A stretch of 48,233 bases of DNA from Rhodoferax sp. (GCF_028688795.1 NZ_JAQTXM010000014.1:1-48233), one strand, 5' to 3'. Counted from the first letter of the stretch, positions 23,436-33,157 are shown. The notes: a model not told the origin generated them from the sequence alone. Made by a program: numbers and translations.

Positions 23436-23847
23436 ATGGCTGCTTCGGCTATGTATCTTAAAGAGACCCTCACAATTGCCGGAGTCAGATTGTCAAAATT
23501 GAACGTCATGAATGGAGTAAATCCTAGACCCGGTACGCAGCATAACCCGACGTTCTAGGCGAGTCATGAATTTATGTCGAGTTCTCCAGACTGGTCACTC
23601 CAGATGCCGGTCCAGTTTGGGCATTTTTCGACCCATCGAACTCGGGAGAAATCGTTCAACCAAGGATGACGGTTTTCTTGGCTGAAAGGCTTTTGAGCAG
23701 CGTTATGCACAGTTTTCCTCGGCACACAAGTCGGCGGATGGCATCAAAAAATTCTTGCAGTTAATGCGCTGGCAGACCGGTGATGCAAGAATTAATAGGT
23801 GCCTGTTCTCAGCCGGTTGGCTGGCTGTCGGATGGACAACGCACAGA
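23436..23847. other. Intergenic, no gene seen
   Basis: About 410 bases between the sensor gene start and the MarR gene stop. It should hold the sensor-gene promoter. No clear box, terminator or repeat was recognised apart from a GTTTTCTTGGCT string similar to part of the 17544/19957 repeats. Confidence 0.35.
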
Positions 23848-24291
23848 TCAGAAAGCGTCATGCTGGAATGCTCTGACATCGGGAACGATGAAACTGCGCT
23901 TGAGGGAAAGGAGCTCCTGCCGGTGCAGGCGTGCCAGTTTGTCCAGCAGTAGTTCGCCCTTTTCCAGCAGATGAATCTCGATCTGACGGCGGTCTGCAGC
24001 GGAGCGTCGACGCTCGACGTATCCCTGTTTCTCGCAACGGGAGATCAGCGCTACCACACCGTGCTGTTGTGCTTGCAGTCGCTCGGACAGTTCGCCTACC
24101 GTGGCCCATTCGCGCGCCGGATAGCCCTTAATGTGGAGCAGCAACAGATACTGCAAAGGCGTAACCCCATGGCTGCGCGTAACCTCCTCACTGAAGCGCT
24201 CGAAGCGGCGAATCTGATAACGGAAATCGGCAAGAACTTCGAAATCGCGTTTGATTAGAGGATCTGTCGTGAGCTTTTTTGATGAAATCAT
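23848..24291 (-). CDS. MarR-family transcriptional regulator
   Basis: The product is 147 residues. The winged-helix core is clear: VTPLQYLLLLHI, TVGELSERLQAQQHGVVALISRCEKQGYVERRRSAADRRQIEIHLLEKG, with the DRR wing motif and dimerisation helices at both ends. MarR proteins sense small phenolics or oxidants and repress adjacent genes. It is divergent from the YIP1 gene at 24577, and the space between contains paired inverted sequences (24379-24474) that may be its operators. Confidence 0.85.
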   Translation of the reverse strand: MISSKKLTTDPLIKRDFEVLADFRYQIRRFERFSEEVTRSHGVTPLQYLLLLHIKGYPAREWATVGELSERLQAQQHGVVALISRCEKQGYVERRRSAADRRQIEIHLLEKGELLLDKLARLHRQELLSLKRSFIVPDVRAFQHDAF

Positions 24292-24378
24292 GAATGAAAT
24301 GGTGAAACACCAACTGATGGCTGCTTGAAGGTGAGCGCTTTGTTGGACTGACTAAGCTTGCGCAAAGCAATTGATCCT

Positions 24379-24474
24379 AACGTGATGTATGTGACGAAAA
24401 GCACCAAACCATGCGCTACCTCTACTGCTGTCGTGGTCATTCGTGTCGGAGTTTGCAAGTACATCACGTTGTGA
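24379..24474. promoter_or_regulatory. Candidate MarR operators between marR-type and YIP1 genes
   Basis: AACGTGATGTA at 24379-24389 is repeated in inverted orientation at 24460-24470 (TACATCACGTT). The second copy also forms a short dyad, ATCAC-GTT-GTGAT, at 24462-24474. The position between divergent genes fits autoregulation. This is inference without a known consensus for this regulator. Confidence 0.4.
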
Positions 24475-24576
24475 TACTTTATCTATCGACTGTATTCAGA
24501 GACGTCTGGATACTTCTGGAGAATCCTTCTTAACCGCATTGGGGCCGCACACCATGGCCTCGCCAAGGAGCCTGTT

Positions 24577-25137
24577 GTGAATGTCTTGCAAATGCCCAAG
24601 ATGATTTTTTCGTTTACAGAGGGTTGGGACGACCTGATCCGGATTCATCCCTCCGTTATCCGTCTGTTTGCGTTGCTGGTTCTTCCATTTTCCCTGCTAC
24701 CGCCAGCAATGATTTATTACGCAGGAGGCAGCTACGGCGATGTTTTTGTCCCCGGCTTGACGACCGCGCAGTGGCGCGAGGCGGCCGGTGTATTCTTTCT
24801 TGCCGAGTTGCTGACTGTGCCGTTGATGGCGTGGCTGATCCACCTGGTCTGCAAAATCAATAATGTGACGACGAACTACAAGTCCTGCTTCACCTTGGCG
24901 GCACTTGCGCCAGTCCCACTTTGGCTTTCTTCGCTGGTTTTGTTCGTGCCAAATCTGTTCGTTGGCGTTGTTGTCGGCGGGCTCGCACTGTTATGTTCAG
25001 TCGGGTTGATTTACCGCGGTGTGTATGCACTGTTTCACTTGCGCGATGATCTGCATGCGCTCCAAATGGCCACGGTGATTGCTGGTGTCGGACTGTGCAT
25101 GTGGCTGCTACTGATGCAAATCGTCCTGATTCACTAA
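24577..25137 (+). CDS. YIP1-family membrane protein
   Basis: The product is 186 residues with about five hydrophobic segments (for example VIRLFALLVLPFSLLPPAMIYY, then FFLAELLTVPLMAWLIHLV and LWLSSLVLFVPNLFVGVVVGGLAL). FSFTEGWDDLIRIHPSV is the typical N-terminus of bacterial YIP1 (DUF1282-like) inner-membrane proteins of unknown function. The start is GTG 24577, preceded by AAGGAG. Immediately after its stop the sequence changes into a truncated nosL, so a recombination joint lies at about 25138-25150. Confidence 0.75.
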   Translation: MNVLQMPKMIFSFTEGWDDLIRIHPSVIRLFALLVLPFSLLPPAMIYYAGGSYGDVFVPGLTTAQWREAAGVFFLAELLTVPLMAWLIHLVCKINNVTTNYKSCFTLAALAPVPLWLSSLVLFVPNLFVGVVVGGLALLCSVGLIYRGVYALFHLRDDLHALQMATVIAGVGLCMWLLLMQIVLIH

Positions 25138-25138
25138 C

Positions 25139-25426
25139 GGTCCGCCAGGCGAACAGGTGCGCGCCGTCAAGGCGGTTTACGTACAAGACATGGGCAAGGC
25201 CGACTGGGATCACCCGCAGGATCACTGGATTGATGTAAAAACAGCCTTTTACGTAATGGGCAGTAAACGCCAAGGCTCAATGGGGCCAACGATTGCCAGC
25301 CTTGCACAAGAGGCCTATGCTACCAAGTTTGCCGCTGAGCAGGGCGGGAAGCTGCTGCGCTTTGGCGAGATCAAGCCCGATATGGTGGACCTGAGCGGTG
25401 GCGCGCTGCACGACACCCGAATGTAA
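25139..25426 (+). pseudogene. nosL: Truncated second copy of nosL
   Basis: The reading EQVRAVKAVYVQDMGKADW... to SGGALHDTRM matches the C-terminal half of the intact NosL at 35897-36481 (EQVRKVMAVYVQDMGKTDW... SGGALHDSKM) almost residue for residue. The N-terminal half, including the lipobox and the CELDGM copper-site region, is missing. The break coincides with the end of the YIP1 gene. It is the remnant of a duplicated nos locus. Confidence 0.85.
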
Positions 25427-25459
25427 AAACACAGCTGTTTTCATGCCATACCGTCCCTG

Positions 25460-26089
25460 ATGTCGCGCGCCGTTTTCCCGGTTAGTGCGCGTCACAGCTT
25501 GACCGGGTTTGCCGTTCTGGCCTTGATTCTCGTGCTGGTGTGGTTGCAGGCGCCTGCCTGGCGCGTTTTTCCGGGTGGCTCTGCGGCCCCGGTGCTTAAG
25601 CCCGATGTCTGCATCGTCGCACCGCCCACGCCGTATGACCGTGCGTCCGGACTGCCCATGTAAGCCGCGCGCGGTGCCTGCCGATGTGCGCTGCCCGGTG
25701 TGTGGCAAGTACCCGGCGCGCTCACCCGACTGGGCAGCGCAGGTCATTTTCACTAACGGTGATGCCTAATTTTTTGACTCACCTCTGAGCTTTTTCATGT
25801 ACCTGGGAAATGTGGCCCGTTATAGCCCCGGGCGCTACGCGGGCGACATCGTGTGGCCTACTATGTGACTGATGTGATCAGCAGGCTCTGGATTGAGGCG
25901 CGCAGCGCTTTCTATGTGACCGGCTCCACTGCCAAGGGGCCGATGCGTGCGGGTAACCTGCCTGCTTTTATCTCCACGCAAGAGGCTGAGCAGTTCACTT
26001 CTCAGCGTGGTGGAAAAGTGCTCGGGTTTGCAGATGTTGACGACGCACTGGTGGCAAAACTGGGCGGGCAAGCTGTTCACGCGTACTGA
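25460..26089 (+). pseudogene. Decayed second copy of the CPVCG NosL-like gene
   Basis: It reads in pieces: APAWRVFPGG..., VCIVAPPTPYD; after a frameshift near 25660 AVPADVRCPVCGKYPARSPDWAAQ; a TAA at about 25767; FFDSPLSFFMYL; and after another frameshift near 25850 AYYVTDVISR... to GGQAVHAY. Each piece matches the intact product at 35262-35897 in the same order. The CPVCGM motif has become CPVCGK. At least two frameshifts and one stop make it non-functional. Order and spacing after the truncated nosL equal the arrangement in the intact cluster, so both were copied together. Confidence 0.85.
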
Positions 26090-26274
26090 AACCATGTTTG
26101 CCAGCGCAATAAACCTTGCAGGATGAATTGATTTTCTAAACCAGTCTTCGCCAGAAGCGCCAAAGCAGAGGAGCGATTCCTACCGCTAAGCTGATTGGTA
26201 AAGCTACGGCCGCTGGCGGATCATGTTTTACCTTGTTGACATTGTTGACTTTTAAGTGTGTGGTGCTTTTTTAT
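26090..26274. other. Intergenic, suf promoter region
   Basis: No gene is seen. A TATAAG -10-like hexamer at 26272-26277 overlaps the NsrR-like palindrome; TTGACA/TTGACT-like strings lie at about 26236-26250 but are rather far for a standard -35, so the start site is uncertain. Confidence 0.35.
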
Positions 26275-26297
26275 AAGATGTATTTAAAATATACCTA
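26275..26297. promoter_or_regulatory. NsrR-like box upstream of sufA
   Basis: An 11-1-11 palindrome, AAGATGTATTT / A / AAATATACCTA, matches the described NsrR consensus (AAGATGYATTT plus its complement) with two internal and one or two outer mismatches. It overlaps a TATAAG -10-like sequence and ends 12 bases before the sufA start. The last SUF-operon regulator gene encodes an NsrR-type protein, so autoregulation is plausible. Confidence 0.7.
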
Positions 26298-26309
26298 AAG
26301 GAGAACTTC

Positions 26310-26666
26310 ATGACCTCAATCACCTTGACGCTGGCAGCTGCCGCGCAAATTCGCAGTCAAATTGCCAGACACGGCAACGGCATTGGTTTCCGTGTAGGTA
26401 TCAAACCTGTGGGTTGTTCCGGATATGCCTACACCTACGCGCTGGCCGATGATGTGCGCGACACCGAGCAACGCATCGAAGCCCATGGAGCTATGCTGCT
26501 GGTGGCTATCGAGCATCTCGCCAGTCTTGACGGTGCCAGCCTCGACTTTGTCACCGAGGGGCTCAAACAGAGCTTCCAGTTTGTCAACCCCAACGTGGGC
26601 ATCACCTGCGGCTGCGGCGAGAGCTTCAGCCTCAAGGCTGGCGCTGGCAAAGGCGTAGCAGCATGA
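26310..26666 (+). CDS. sufA: A-type Fe-S carrier SufA
   Basis: The product is 118 residues and delivers Fe-S clusters from the SUF scaffold to target proteins. The three ligand cysteines are visible: GCSGYAY in the middle and CGCGES near the C-terminus. The length is normal for SufA/IscA. AAAGGAGAA precedes the ATG. It is the first gene of a fully overlapping operon (ATGA with sufB) behind the NsrR-like box. ErpA/IscA are alternatives by sequence, but the context fixes SufA. Confidence 0.9.
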   Translation: MTSITLTLAAAAQIRSQIARHGNGIGFRVGIKPVGCSGYAYTYALADDVRDTEQRIEAHGAMLLVAIEHLASLDGASLDFVTEGLKQSFQFVNPNVGITCGCGESFSLKAGAGKGVAA

Positions 26667-28099
26667 GCGCCGTCCTCGACAACCTGGTCAACCAGCCCTA
26701 CAAGCATGGTTTTGTCACCGACATTGCCTCCGATGTGGCGGCCAAGGGCTTGAGTGAAGACACCATCCGGATGATTTCTGCCAAGAAGAACGAGCCAGAC
26801 TGGCTGCTTGAATTCCGTCTGAAGGCCTTTCGCCACTGGCTGACCATGACCGAGCCCGGGTGGGCCAACGTCAAGTACCCCAAGATTGATTTCCAGGCCA
26901 TCAGCTACTACGCTGCCCCCAAGCCCAAGGCAAAACTCAAGAGCATGGACGAGGTAGACCCCGAGTTGCTGCGTACCTTCGAGAAGCTGGGTGTGCCGAT
27001 GCACGAGCGCGCGGCACTGGCAGGTGTGGCGGTTGATGTGATTTTTGACAGCGTCTCTGTCACCACCACCTACAAGGCCAAGCTGGCCGAGGTGGGTATC
27101 ATTTTTGGGTCGATCTCCGAGGCGGTGCAAACCCACCCTGAGCTGGTCCGAAAATACATGGGCAGCGTGGTGCCAGCAGCTGATAACTATTACGCCGCGC
27201 TCAATTCGGCAGTGTTCACCGACGGCTCGTTTTGCTTCATCCCCAAGGGCGTCAAGTGCCCGATGGACCTGTCCACCTACTTTCGCATCAACACCCAGGA
27301 CACCGGCCAGTTCGAGCGCACGCTGATCGTGGCCGAAGAGGGCGCGTCTGTGTCTTACCTGGAAGGCTGCACCGCGCCGCAGTTTGACACCAACCAGTTG
27401 CACGCAGCCGTGGTCGAACTGGTGGCGCTGGACAACGCCGACATCAAATACTCCACCGTGCAAAACTGGTACGCGGGCGATGAAAACGGCATTGGCGGCA
27501 TTTACAACTTTGTCACCAAGCGTGGCCTGTGCAAGGGCGTTAATTCGCGCATTTCCTGGACGCAGGTAGAAACCGGCTCGGCCATCACCTGGAAGTACCC
27601 GTCTTGCATTTTGTTGGGCGACAACTCGGTGGGCGAGTTTTATTCGGTGGCGGTCACCAACCATCACCAGCAGGCCGACACTGGCACCAAGATGATCCAC
27701 ATTGGCAAGAACACCCGCAGTACGATTGTCAGCAAGGGCATCTCGGCAGGGCAGTCGAGCAACAGCTACCGGGGCTTGGTCAAGGTCATGCCAGGGGCGA
27801 CCAATGCGCGCAACTACTCACAGTGCGACTCGATGTTGGTGGGGGCCAAATGCCGGGCCAATACTTTTCCGTACATCCAGGTGCGCAACCCCAGCGCCCA
27901 GGTGGAGCACGAGGCATCCACCTCAAAGATTGGCGAAGACCAGATGTTTTATTTTGCCCAGCGCGGCATTGGCGCCGAAGAAGCGGTGTCGATGATCATC
28001 AATGGTTTTTGCAAAGATGTGTTTCAACAGTTGCCGATGGAGTTCGCGGTTGAAGCCACCAAGTTACTTGGATTCAAGCTTGAAGGGAGCGTAGGATGA
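26663..28099 (+). CDS. sufB: Fe-S assembly scaffold SufB
   Basis: The product is 478 residues and is the core scaffold of the SufBC2D complex, where sulfide and iron are joined. Typical segments are [84 protein letters not shown] and [17 protein letters not shown]. It overlaps sufA and sufC by four bases each. The length is close to E. coli SufB (495). It is cytoplasmic. Complete and undamaged. Confidence 0.95.
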   Translation: MSAVLDNLVNQPYKHGFVTDIASDVAAKGLSEDTIRMISAKKNEPDWLLEFRLKAFRHWLTMTEPGWANVKYPKIDFQAISYYAAPKPKAKLKSMDEVDPELLRTFEKLGVPMHERAALAGVAVDVIFDSVSVTTTYKAKLAEVGIIFGSISEAVQTHPELVRKYMGSVVPAADNYYAALNSAVFTDGSFCFIPKGVKCPMDLSTYFRINTQDTGQFERTLIVAEEGASVSYLEGCTAPQFDTNQLHAAVVELVALDNADIKYSTVQNWYAGDENGIGGIYNFVTKRGLCKGVNSRISWTQVETGSAITWKYPSCILLGDNSVGEFYSVAVTNHHQQADTGTKMIHIGKNTRSTIVSKGISAGQSSNSYRGLVKVMPGATNARNYSQCDSMLVGAKCRANTFPYIQVRNPSAQVEHEASTSKIGEDQMFYFAQRGIGAEEAVSMIINGFCKDVFQQLPMEFAVEATKLLGFKLEGSVG

Positions 28100-28887
28100 T
28101 TATTGATAACAGCCCAACTTTGTTGGAGGTGCGTGGCCTGCGTGCCAGCATCAACGGCACTGAAATCCTCAAAGGCCTTGACTTCACCGTCAAGCGTGGC
28201 GAAGTGCACGCCATCATGGGGCCCAACGGCTCGGGCAAGAGCACCTTCGCCAAAGTGCTGGCAGGCCACACGGCCTACCAGGTGACGGGTGGCGAGGTGC
28301 TGCTGGAAGGCAAAAACCTGCTTGAACTAGCCCCTGAGTTGCGCGCCCGTGCCGGGGTCTTTTTGGCTTTTCAGTACCCGATAGAAATCCCTGGTGTCGG
28401 CAACAGCCAGTTCTTGCGCCTGGCCTACAACACGGTGCAGGCCGAGCGCGGCCATGAAGAACTGGATCCGCTGGAGTTTGACGACTTGGTGCGCGAGAAA
28501 ATGAAGCTGCTGGAGATGAGCCCCGAGTTTTTGCAGCGCAGCGTCAATGAAGGTTTTTCTGGCGGCGAGAAAAAACGCAACGAGATTTTGCAAATGGCGC
28601 TGCTCGAACCCAGCATGGCGATCCTGGATGAAACCGACTCTGGCCTGGACATCGACGCGTTGCGCGTGGTGTCGCAAGGTGTCAACCATCTGGCCAGCAA
28701 AGTCAACGCCATTGTGCTGGTCACGCACTACCAGCGCTTGCTGAACTACATCGTGCCTGACTACGTGCATGTGATGAGCGCCGGGCGCATCATCCGCACC
28801 GGTGGCAAGGAGCTGGCGCAGGAGCTGGAAGAGCGCGGCTACGACTGGATTGAGGCCGAAGCCGAGGCTGCGGGGGTTTCAGCATGA
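28096..28887 (+). CDS. sufC: SUF ATPase SufC
   Basis: The product is 263 residues and the ABC-type ATPase of SufBC2D. Walker A is GPNGSGKST, the signature is [13 protein letters not shown], Walker B is [14 protein letters not shown] and the switch His is in [19 protein letters not shown] is the characteristic Q-loop region of SufC. The C-terminal extension ([14 protein letters not shown]) is ordinary. It overlaps sufB and sufD by four bases. Confidence 0.96.
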   Translation: MIIDNSPTLLEVRGLRASINGTEILKGLDFTVKRGEVHAIMGPNGSGKSTFAKVLAGHTAYQVTGGEVLLEGKNLLELAPELRARAGVFLAFQYPIEIPGVGNSQFLRLAYNTVQAERGHEELDPLEFDDLVREKMKLLEMSPEFLQRSVNEGFSGGEKKRNEILQMALLEPSMAILDETDSGLDIDALRVVSQGVNHLASKVNAIVLVTHYQRLLNYIVPDYVHVMSAGRIIRTGGKELAQELEERGYDWIEAEAEAAGVSA

Positions 28888-30212
28888 GAAGCGCCACAGC
28901 GCAAGGCACAGAGCACAGCGTGCTGGACAGCCTGCTGACTGCTTTGGCGTTGCCGTCGGGTAGTTCAGCCCCCAAGCAACCAGACTGGCTGCAAACACTG
29001 CGCGACCAGGCGCTGGAACGCGTGGGCGCACTCACGCTGCCCAGCACACACGACGAGGCCTGGCGTTTCACCCCTTTGGCGGCTTTTTCACACCAAACTT
29101 TTCAGCCATTGCGCACGCCCACCGACTTGCAGTCCAGTGACGTGGCCCACCTGACCATCCCGGAAGCGACAACGCGGCTGGTTTTTGTGGATGGCGTGCA
29201 CGCGCCGCAGCTCTCCAGCCTTGAATCGGATGCTGTGCTGGTGCTTGGCACGCTCCATGCCATGCTAGGCGCACAGGAGTCTCTCATCCAGGCGCATCTG
29301 GGCCAGCACGCGCACTTTCAGGACACGCTGTTTACCGCGCTCAACACGGCTTTTTTGCAAGAAGCAGCCGTACTCGTAGTGCCGCCTGATACACCGCTGG
29401 CAGCGCCCGTGCATCTGCTCTTTATTTCAACACAGCCCGAAGTTGCCAGCCATCCGCGCCTGTTGCTGCTGGTTGGTGCGGGCAGCAAGGTGACGGTGAT
29501 TGAAGACTACGTGGCCTTGATTGAGGGCACCTATTTCACCAATACGGTGACCGAGGTGGTGGTGGGCGCAAACGCGCAGCTTGAACATGTGCGCCTGCAG
29601 CGTGAGAGTGCCCAAGCCTTTCACATGGCCAGTTGTGCTGTGTCGCTGGGTGCGGCCAGCAGTTACCACTCGACCAGCGTTGCCCTGGGCGGGCAAATCT
29701 CAAGGCTTGACCTGAACGTGTTGCAAACCGCCGAGGGTGCGCAATGCACGCTTGATGGCCTGGCGCTGATCGGTGGCGAGCAACTGGCCGACACCCACAG
29801 CTTCATTGACCACGCCAAGCCGCATGGCGTGAGCCGTCAGTTGCACAAATGCATTGTGGGCGGCACCGCACATGCGATGTTCAACGGCCAGGTGATGGTG
29901 CGCCCCGGAGCGCAACACACCGACTCAGCCCAGTCCAGCCGCAACCTGCTGCTCTCTGCCAAGGCGCAAGTCAACACCCAGCCGCAGCTTGAGATTTTTG
30001 CCGACGACGTGAAATGCACGCATGGCGCCACCGTTGGCCAACTCGACAGCGATGAAGTGTTCTACCTGCAAAGCCGTGGCTTGTCAGAACGCGTGGCGCG
30101 CAACCTGCTCACCTACGCCTTTGGCGCTGAAATCATCAACCGCATTCCAGTCGCGTCCCTGCGCCAGCAGCTTGAGCAGACCGTGCTTGAGCAAACCACG
30201 AGCCCATCATGA
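28884..30212 (+). CDS. sufD: Fe-S assembly protein SufD
   Basis: The product is 442 residues. SufD pairs with SufB in the scaffold and helps iron acquisition. The C-terminal core is diagnostic: [48 protein letters not shown] and [24 protein letters not shown]; the His in CTHGAT corresponds to the functional His of E. coli SufD. The N-terminal half is more variable, as usual. ATGA overlaps exist on both sides. Confidence 0.94.
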   Translation: MRSATAQGTEHSVLDSLLTALALPSGSSAPKQPDWLQTLRDQALERVGALTLPSTHDEAWRFTPLAAFSHQTFQPLRTPTDLQSSDVAHLTIPEATTRLVFVDGVHAPQLSSLESDAVLVLGTLHAMLGAQESLIQAHLGQHAHFQDTLFTALNTAFLQEAAVLVVPPDTPLAAPVHLLFISTQPEVASHPRLLLLVGAGSKVTVIEDYVALIEGTYFTNTVTEVVVGANAQLEHVRLQRESAQAFHMASCAVSLGAASSYHSTSVALGGQISRLDLNVLQTAEGAQCTLDGLALIGGEQLADTHSFIDHAKPHGVSRQLHKCIVGGTAHAMFNGQVMVRPGAQHTDSAQSSRNLLLSAKAQVNTQPQLEIFADDVKCTHGATVGQLDSDEVFYLQSRGLSERVARNLLTYAFGAEIINRIPVASLRQQLEQTVLEQTTSPS

Positions 30213-31525
30213 GCCAGTTACCAGTCCCAAGCCTCAGGTCGGCCGTCAAAGCGATACGTGAAGCCACCACCACGACCTTTGAGTCCAGCACGGGCACGCC
30301 ATCTGAGGCATTTGACGTGGACCGCATTCGCGCCGACTTTCCCATCCTGCAACTCAGCGTGGCAGGCAAACCGCTGGTGTACCTGGACAACGCCGCCTCC
30401 AGCCAGATGCCACAGTCCGTCATTGACCGGTTGGTGCGCTACCAAACCAGTGAGCACGCCAACATTCACCGCGCGGTGCATTACCTGTCTGAAACAGCCA
30501 CGGCCGCTTATGAGGCGGCGCGCGTCACGCTGCAGCGCTTCATCAATGCTGCTGAGGCGCGCGAGGTGATCTTCACCAGCGGCACCACAGAGGGCATCAA
30601 TCTGGTGGCCCAGAGCTGGGGCCGCCAGAACATTCGCCCGGGTGATGAAATCATTTTGACCGTGCTGGAGCACCACTCCAACATCGTGCCGTGGCAAATG
30701 CTGGCGAAAGAAAAAGGCGCCACGATCCGTGTGGTGCCCATGAACGACGCGGGCGAACTGCAACTGGATCAGTATGAGGCACTGTTCAACGAACGCACCC
30801 GCCTGGTGAGCGTTGGCCATGTCTCCAATGCGCTGGGCAGCATCAACCTCGTCAAGCAAATGATTGCCTTCGCCCATACCCACGGCGTGCCGGTGCTGGT
30901 GGATGGCGCCCAAGCCGCACCGCACCTGGCGGTGGATGTGCAAGAGCTGGACTGTGATTTTTACGCCTTCTCGGGCCACAAGCTGTGCGGGCCAACCGGC
31001 ATTGGCATCTTGTACGGCCGTGCCGCGCTGCTGGAGGCCATGCCGCCATTCAAGGGCGGTGGCGACATGATTCACACAGTCACCTTCGAGAAAACCACCT
31101 ACGCCCCGATTCCGAACAAATTCGAGGCCGGCACGCCGCCGATTGCTGCCGCCATCGGACTGGCCGCCGCCGTGGATTATCTGAGTGGCATCGGCATGGC
31201 AGCGATTGCCGCGCACGAGCATGAGCTGCTGACCTATGCCACCGAGCAATTGGCTGCGCTGTCAGGCGTGCGCCTGCTGGGTACGGCGCAAAACAAGACG
31301 GCGGTGCTGTCGTTTGTGCTGCAGGGCATTCACCCGCACGACGTCGGCACGCTACTGAACCAGGAAGGGGTGGCGGTGCGCACCGGCCACCATTGCACCC
31401 AGCCGTTGATGACGCGCCTGGGCGTGGTCGCCACCTCGCGCGCCTCGTTTGCGTTTTACAACACGCGCGCCGATGTGGATGCGCTGGTGGCTGGTATTCA
31501 AACTGTTCAGAAGGTATTTGCATGA
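30209..31525 (+). CDS. sufS: Cysteine desulfurase SufS
   Basis: The product is 438 residues, a class II cysteine desulfurase that strips sulfur from cysteine for SufU/SufB. The PLP lysine is in FSGHKLCGPTG and the catalytic Cys in RTGHHCTQPLM. IFTSGTTEGINLVAQ and LEHHSNIVPW are conserved binding segments. About 30 extra residues precede the usual start (VDRIRADFPIL), so a later start is possible, although the ATGA overlap with sufD favours 30209. The partner sulfur acceptor is the SufU encoded next; no sufE is present. Confidence 0.94.
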   Translation: MSQLPVPSLRSAVKAIREATTTTFESSTGTPSEAFDVDRIRADFPILQLSVAGKPLVYLDNAASSQMPQSVIDRLVRYQTSEHANIHRAVHYLSETATAAYEAARVTLQRFINAAEAREVIFTSGTTEGINLVAQSWGRQNIRPGDEIILTVLEHHSNIVPWQMLAKEKGATIRVVPMNDAGELQLDQYEALFNERTRLVSVGHVSNALGSINLVKQMIAFAHTHGVPVLVDGAQAAPHLAVDVQELDCDFYAFSGHKLCGPTGIGILYGRAALLEAMPPFKGGGDMIHTVTFEKTTYAPIPNKFEAGTPPIAAAIGLAAAVDYLSGIGMAAIAAHEHELLTYATEQLAALSGVRLLGTAQNKTAVLSFVLQGIHPHDVGTLLNQEGVAVRTGHHCTQPLMTRLGVVATSRASFAFYNTRADVDALVAGIQTVQKVFA

Positions 31526-32010
31526 GCGCCGACCCCAAAGCCCTGTACCAGGAGGTGATCCTGGACCACAACCGCAAGCCGCGCAACTATGGTGAGCTCG
31601 ATAACCCCAGCCACCATGCCGAAGGTGTGAACCCGCTGTGCGGCGACCACATTCACCTGGCGCTGGACATCAAGGACTACACCATTTCGCGCATTGCCTT
31701 CCACGGTGAGTCGTGCGCCATTTGCAAGGCTTCGGCATCCATGATGACGGCGGCAGTCAAGGGCAAACGCACCGATGCGGCTGAAACCCTGATCCACGAA
31801 TTTGTTGACATGGCCACTGGCCGTGTGGCCGCTGAAGACAGCCCGCAAATTGGACGGCTGGCGGTGTTTTCAGGCATCAGCGCGCTGCCCATGCGTGTCA
31901 AATGCGCCATATTGCCGTGGCATACTTTGCAGGCGGCCTTCCGGTCAGAGGCCAGCACCTCGACTGAAGCGGCTGCTGACCCGATGCATGCACCTTTGGG
32001 CGATGCCTGA
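31522..32010 (+). CDS. sufU: SufU-type sulfur acceptor / scaffold
   Basis: The product is 162 residues starting LYQEVILDHNRKPRNYG, the standard SufU/IscU opening. The three Cys and the acidic ligand of the zinc site are present (NPLCGD, SCAICKASASMM, RVKCAILPW). The insertion before the third Cys is the SufU form rather than the shorter IscU. The start 31522 overlaps the sufS stop (ATGA); the longer open frame from 31393 lies inside sufS and is not used. It accepts persulfide from SufS. Confidence 0.92.
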   Translation: MSADPKALYQEVILDHNRKPRNYGELDNPSHHAEGVNPLCGDHIHLALDIKDYTISRIAFHGESCAICKASASMMTAAVKGKRTDAAETLIHEFVDMATGRVAAEDSPQIGRLAVFSGISALPMRVKCAILPWHTLQAAFRSEASTSTEAAADPMHAPLGDA

Positions 32011-32040
32011 TGCGCGAGCCCAAACCCACAGGACAACACC

Positions 32041-32601
32041 ATGCCCAAAATCGTTGACATCGACGAAACACCCAACCCGAATGCGCGCAAGTTCCTTTTG
32101 CGCGAACCTCTGAGCTGGGGTATTGCGCATTCGTATGACAACGCGCAACAGGCGCAGGGTGATGCCCTCGCCAGCGCGCTGTTTGCCATCCCGCATGTCA
32201 GCAATGTGTTTTACATTGACAGTTGGCTCACCGTCACGCAAGACGGCCAGGCCAACTGGGACAAACTGGCGCGCGAAATTGCCATCCCCGTACGGGCCGC
32301 ACCGGCCGCCAGTGCGCAGTCGGCGGCGGCGGTGTTTGCCGCGCGCGCCACCGTGGCAGAGTTAAGCCCAGAAGACCGCCAGCGCCTCGACGACATCGAG
32401 CTAATTTTGGACCAGCAGATTCGGCCCTACCTGCAAAGTGATGGTGGCGACCTGCATGTGCTGGGGCTCACCGGCAACCAGCTCATCGTGCATTACCAGG
32501 GGGCCTGCGGTACTTGCCCCAGCGCCATCTCGGGCACTCTGCAAGGCATCGAAAGCCGGTTGCGCACGCTGGAGCCCGACCTTGAAGTCATCGCCGCCTG
32601 A
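32041..32601 (+). CDS. Nfu-type Fe-S carrier
   Basis: The product is 186 residues with an N-terminal Nfu domain (about 4-85: DETPNPNARKFLL, SNVFYIDSWLTVT) and a C-terminal NifU-like domain (about 118-182) with the cluster-binding CGTCPS motif. Nfu proteins bind 4Fe-4S clusters and deliver them, often under stress. An Ala-rich linker lies between the domains. It begins 30 bases after sufU and is part of the operon. Confidence 0.9.
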   Translation: MPKIVDIDETPNPNARKFLLREPLSWGIAHSYDNAQQAQGDALASALFAIPHVSNVFYIDSWLTVTQDGQANWDKLAREIAIPVRAAPAASAQSAAAVFAARATVAELSPEDRQRLDDIELILDQQIRPYLQSDGGDLHVLGLTGNQLIVHYQGACGTCPSAISGTLQGIESRLRTLEPDLEVIAA

Positions 32602-32650
32602 TGCAGCATGGCACCTCAACCCCACTCTCAACCTTTAACGAAAAATCTCT

Positions 32651-33115
32651 ATGCGCCTGACCACCATGAGCGACTACGCCATGCGCCTGTTGATGTATGT
32701 CGGCCGGCACCCGGAGCGCCTGTGCACCATCTCTGAGGTGGCGCGCGCCCACGGCATCTCAGAGGCGCACCTGACCAAGATCACGCACCAATTGGCGTTG
32801 GCGGGTTGGCTGAAAACCGTGCGCGGCAAGGGCGGCGGCATGCGCTTGGCGGCCAGTCCGCAGTGCATCGGGCTGGGTGCGGTGGTGCGCAGCATGGAGC
32901 CCGATTTCAGCATTGTGGAATGCCTCAGTGGCGACACCACCTGCCAGCTGACCAGCAGTTGCCACTTGCCCGGCATCATCAACGGCGCGTTGCAGAGCTT
33001 CATGCAGCACCTTGACCGCTACACCTTGGCCGACCTGTTGGCACCCATTGCATCTGCCGCCGACAGGGAGCTGCCGCTTAACTTTTACAAGCACGCCAAG
33101 CTTGCCACACTCTAA
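32651..33115 (+). CDS. nsrR: NsrR-type Rrf2-family nitric-oxide-sensing repressor
   Basis: The product is 154 residues, a winged-helix Rrf2 protein (MRLTTMSDYAMRLLMYVG, ISEAHLTKITHQLALAGWLKTVRGKGGGMRLA). Cluster ligands are C91, C98 and C104, in ECLSGDTTCQLTSSCHL. The sequence around them and the TLADLLAP tail match NsrR, not IscR. NsrR carries an Fe-S cluster destroyed by NO and then releases its targets. It is the last gene of the SUF operon, 49 bases after nfu. Boxes fitting NsrR lie at 26275, 19617 and 44222. That it controls its own operon is inference. Confidence 0.82.
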   Translation: MRLTTMSDYAMRLLMYVGRHPERLCTISEVARAHGISEAHLTKITHQLALAGWLKTVRGKGGGMRLAASPQCIGLGAVVRSMEPDFSIVECLSGDTTCQLTSSCHLPGIINGALQSFMQHLDRYTLADLLAPIASAADRELPLNFYKHAKLATL

Positions 33116-33157
33116 TGCCATTTTTGGCATCCCTTGTTTGTCTACCGGTACCTTGCC

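Noticed and set aside
26435..27700. Open frame of 421 codons on the minus strand
   Set aside because: It covers sufA and sufB, which are certain genes on the plus strand; the frame is a codon-bias shadow.
30218..31249. Open frame of 343 codons on the minus strand
   Set aside because: Shadow of sufS; sequence rich in His/Gln/Arg without any recognisable motif.
32651..33115. IscR identity for the Rrf2 regulator
   Set aside because: The Cys region and C-terminal TLADLL segment follow NsrR; IscR has a different Cys spacing and a longer tail.
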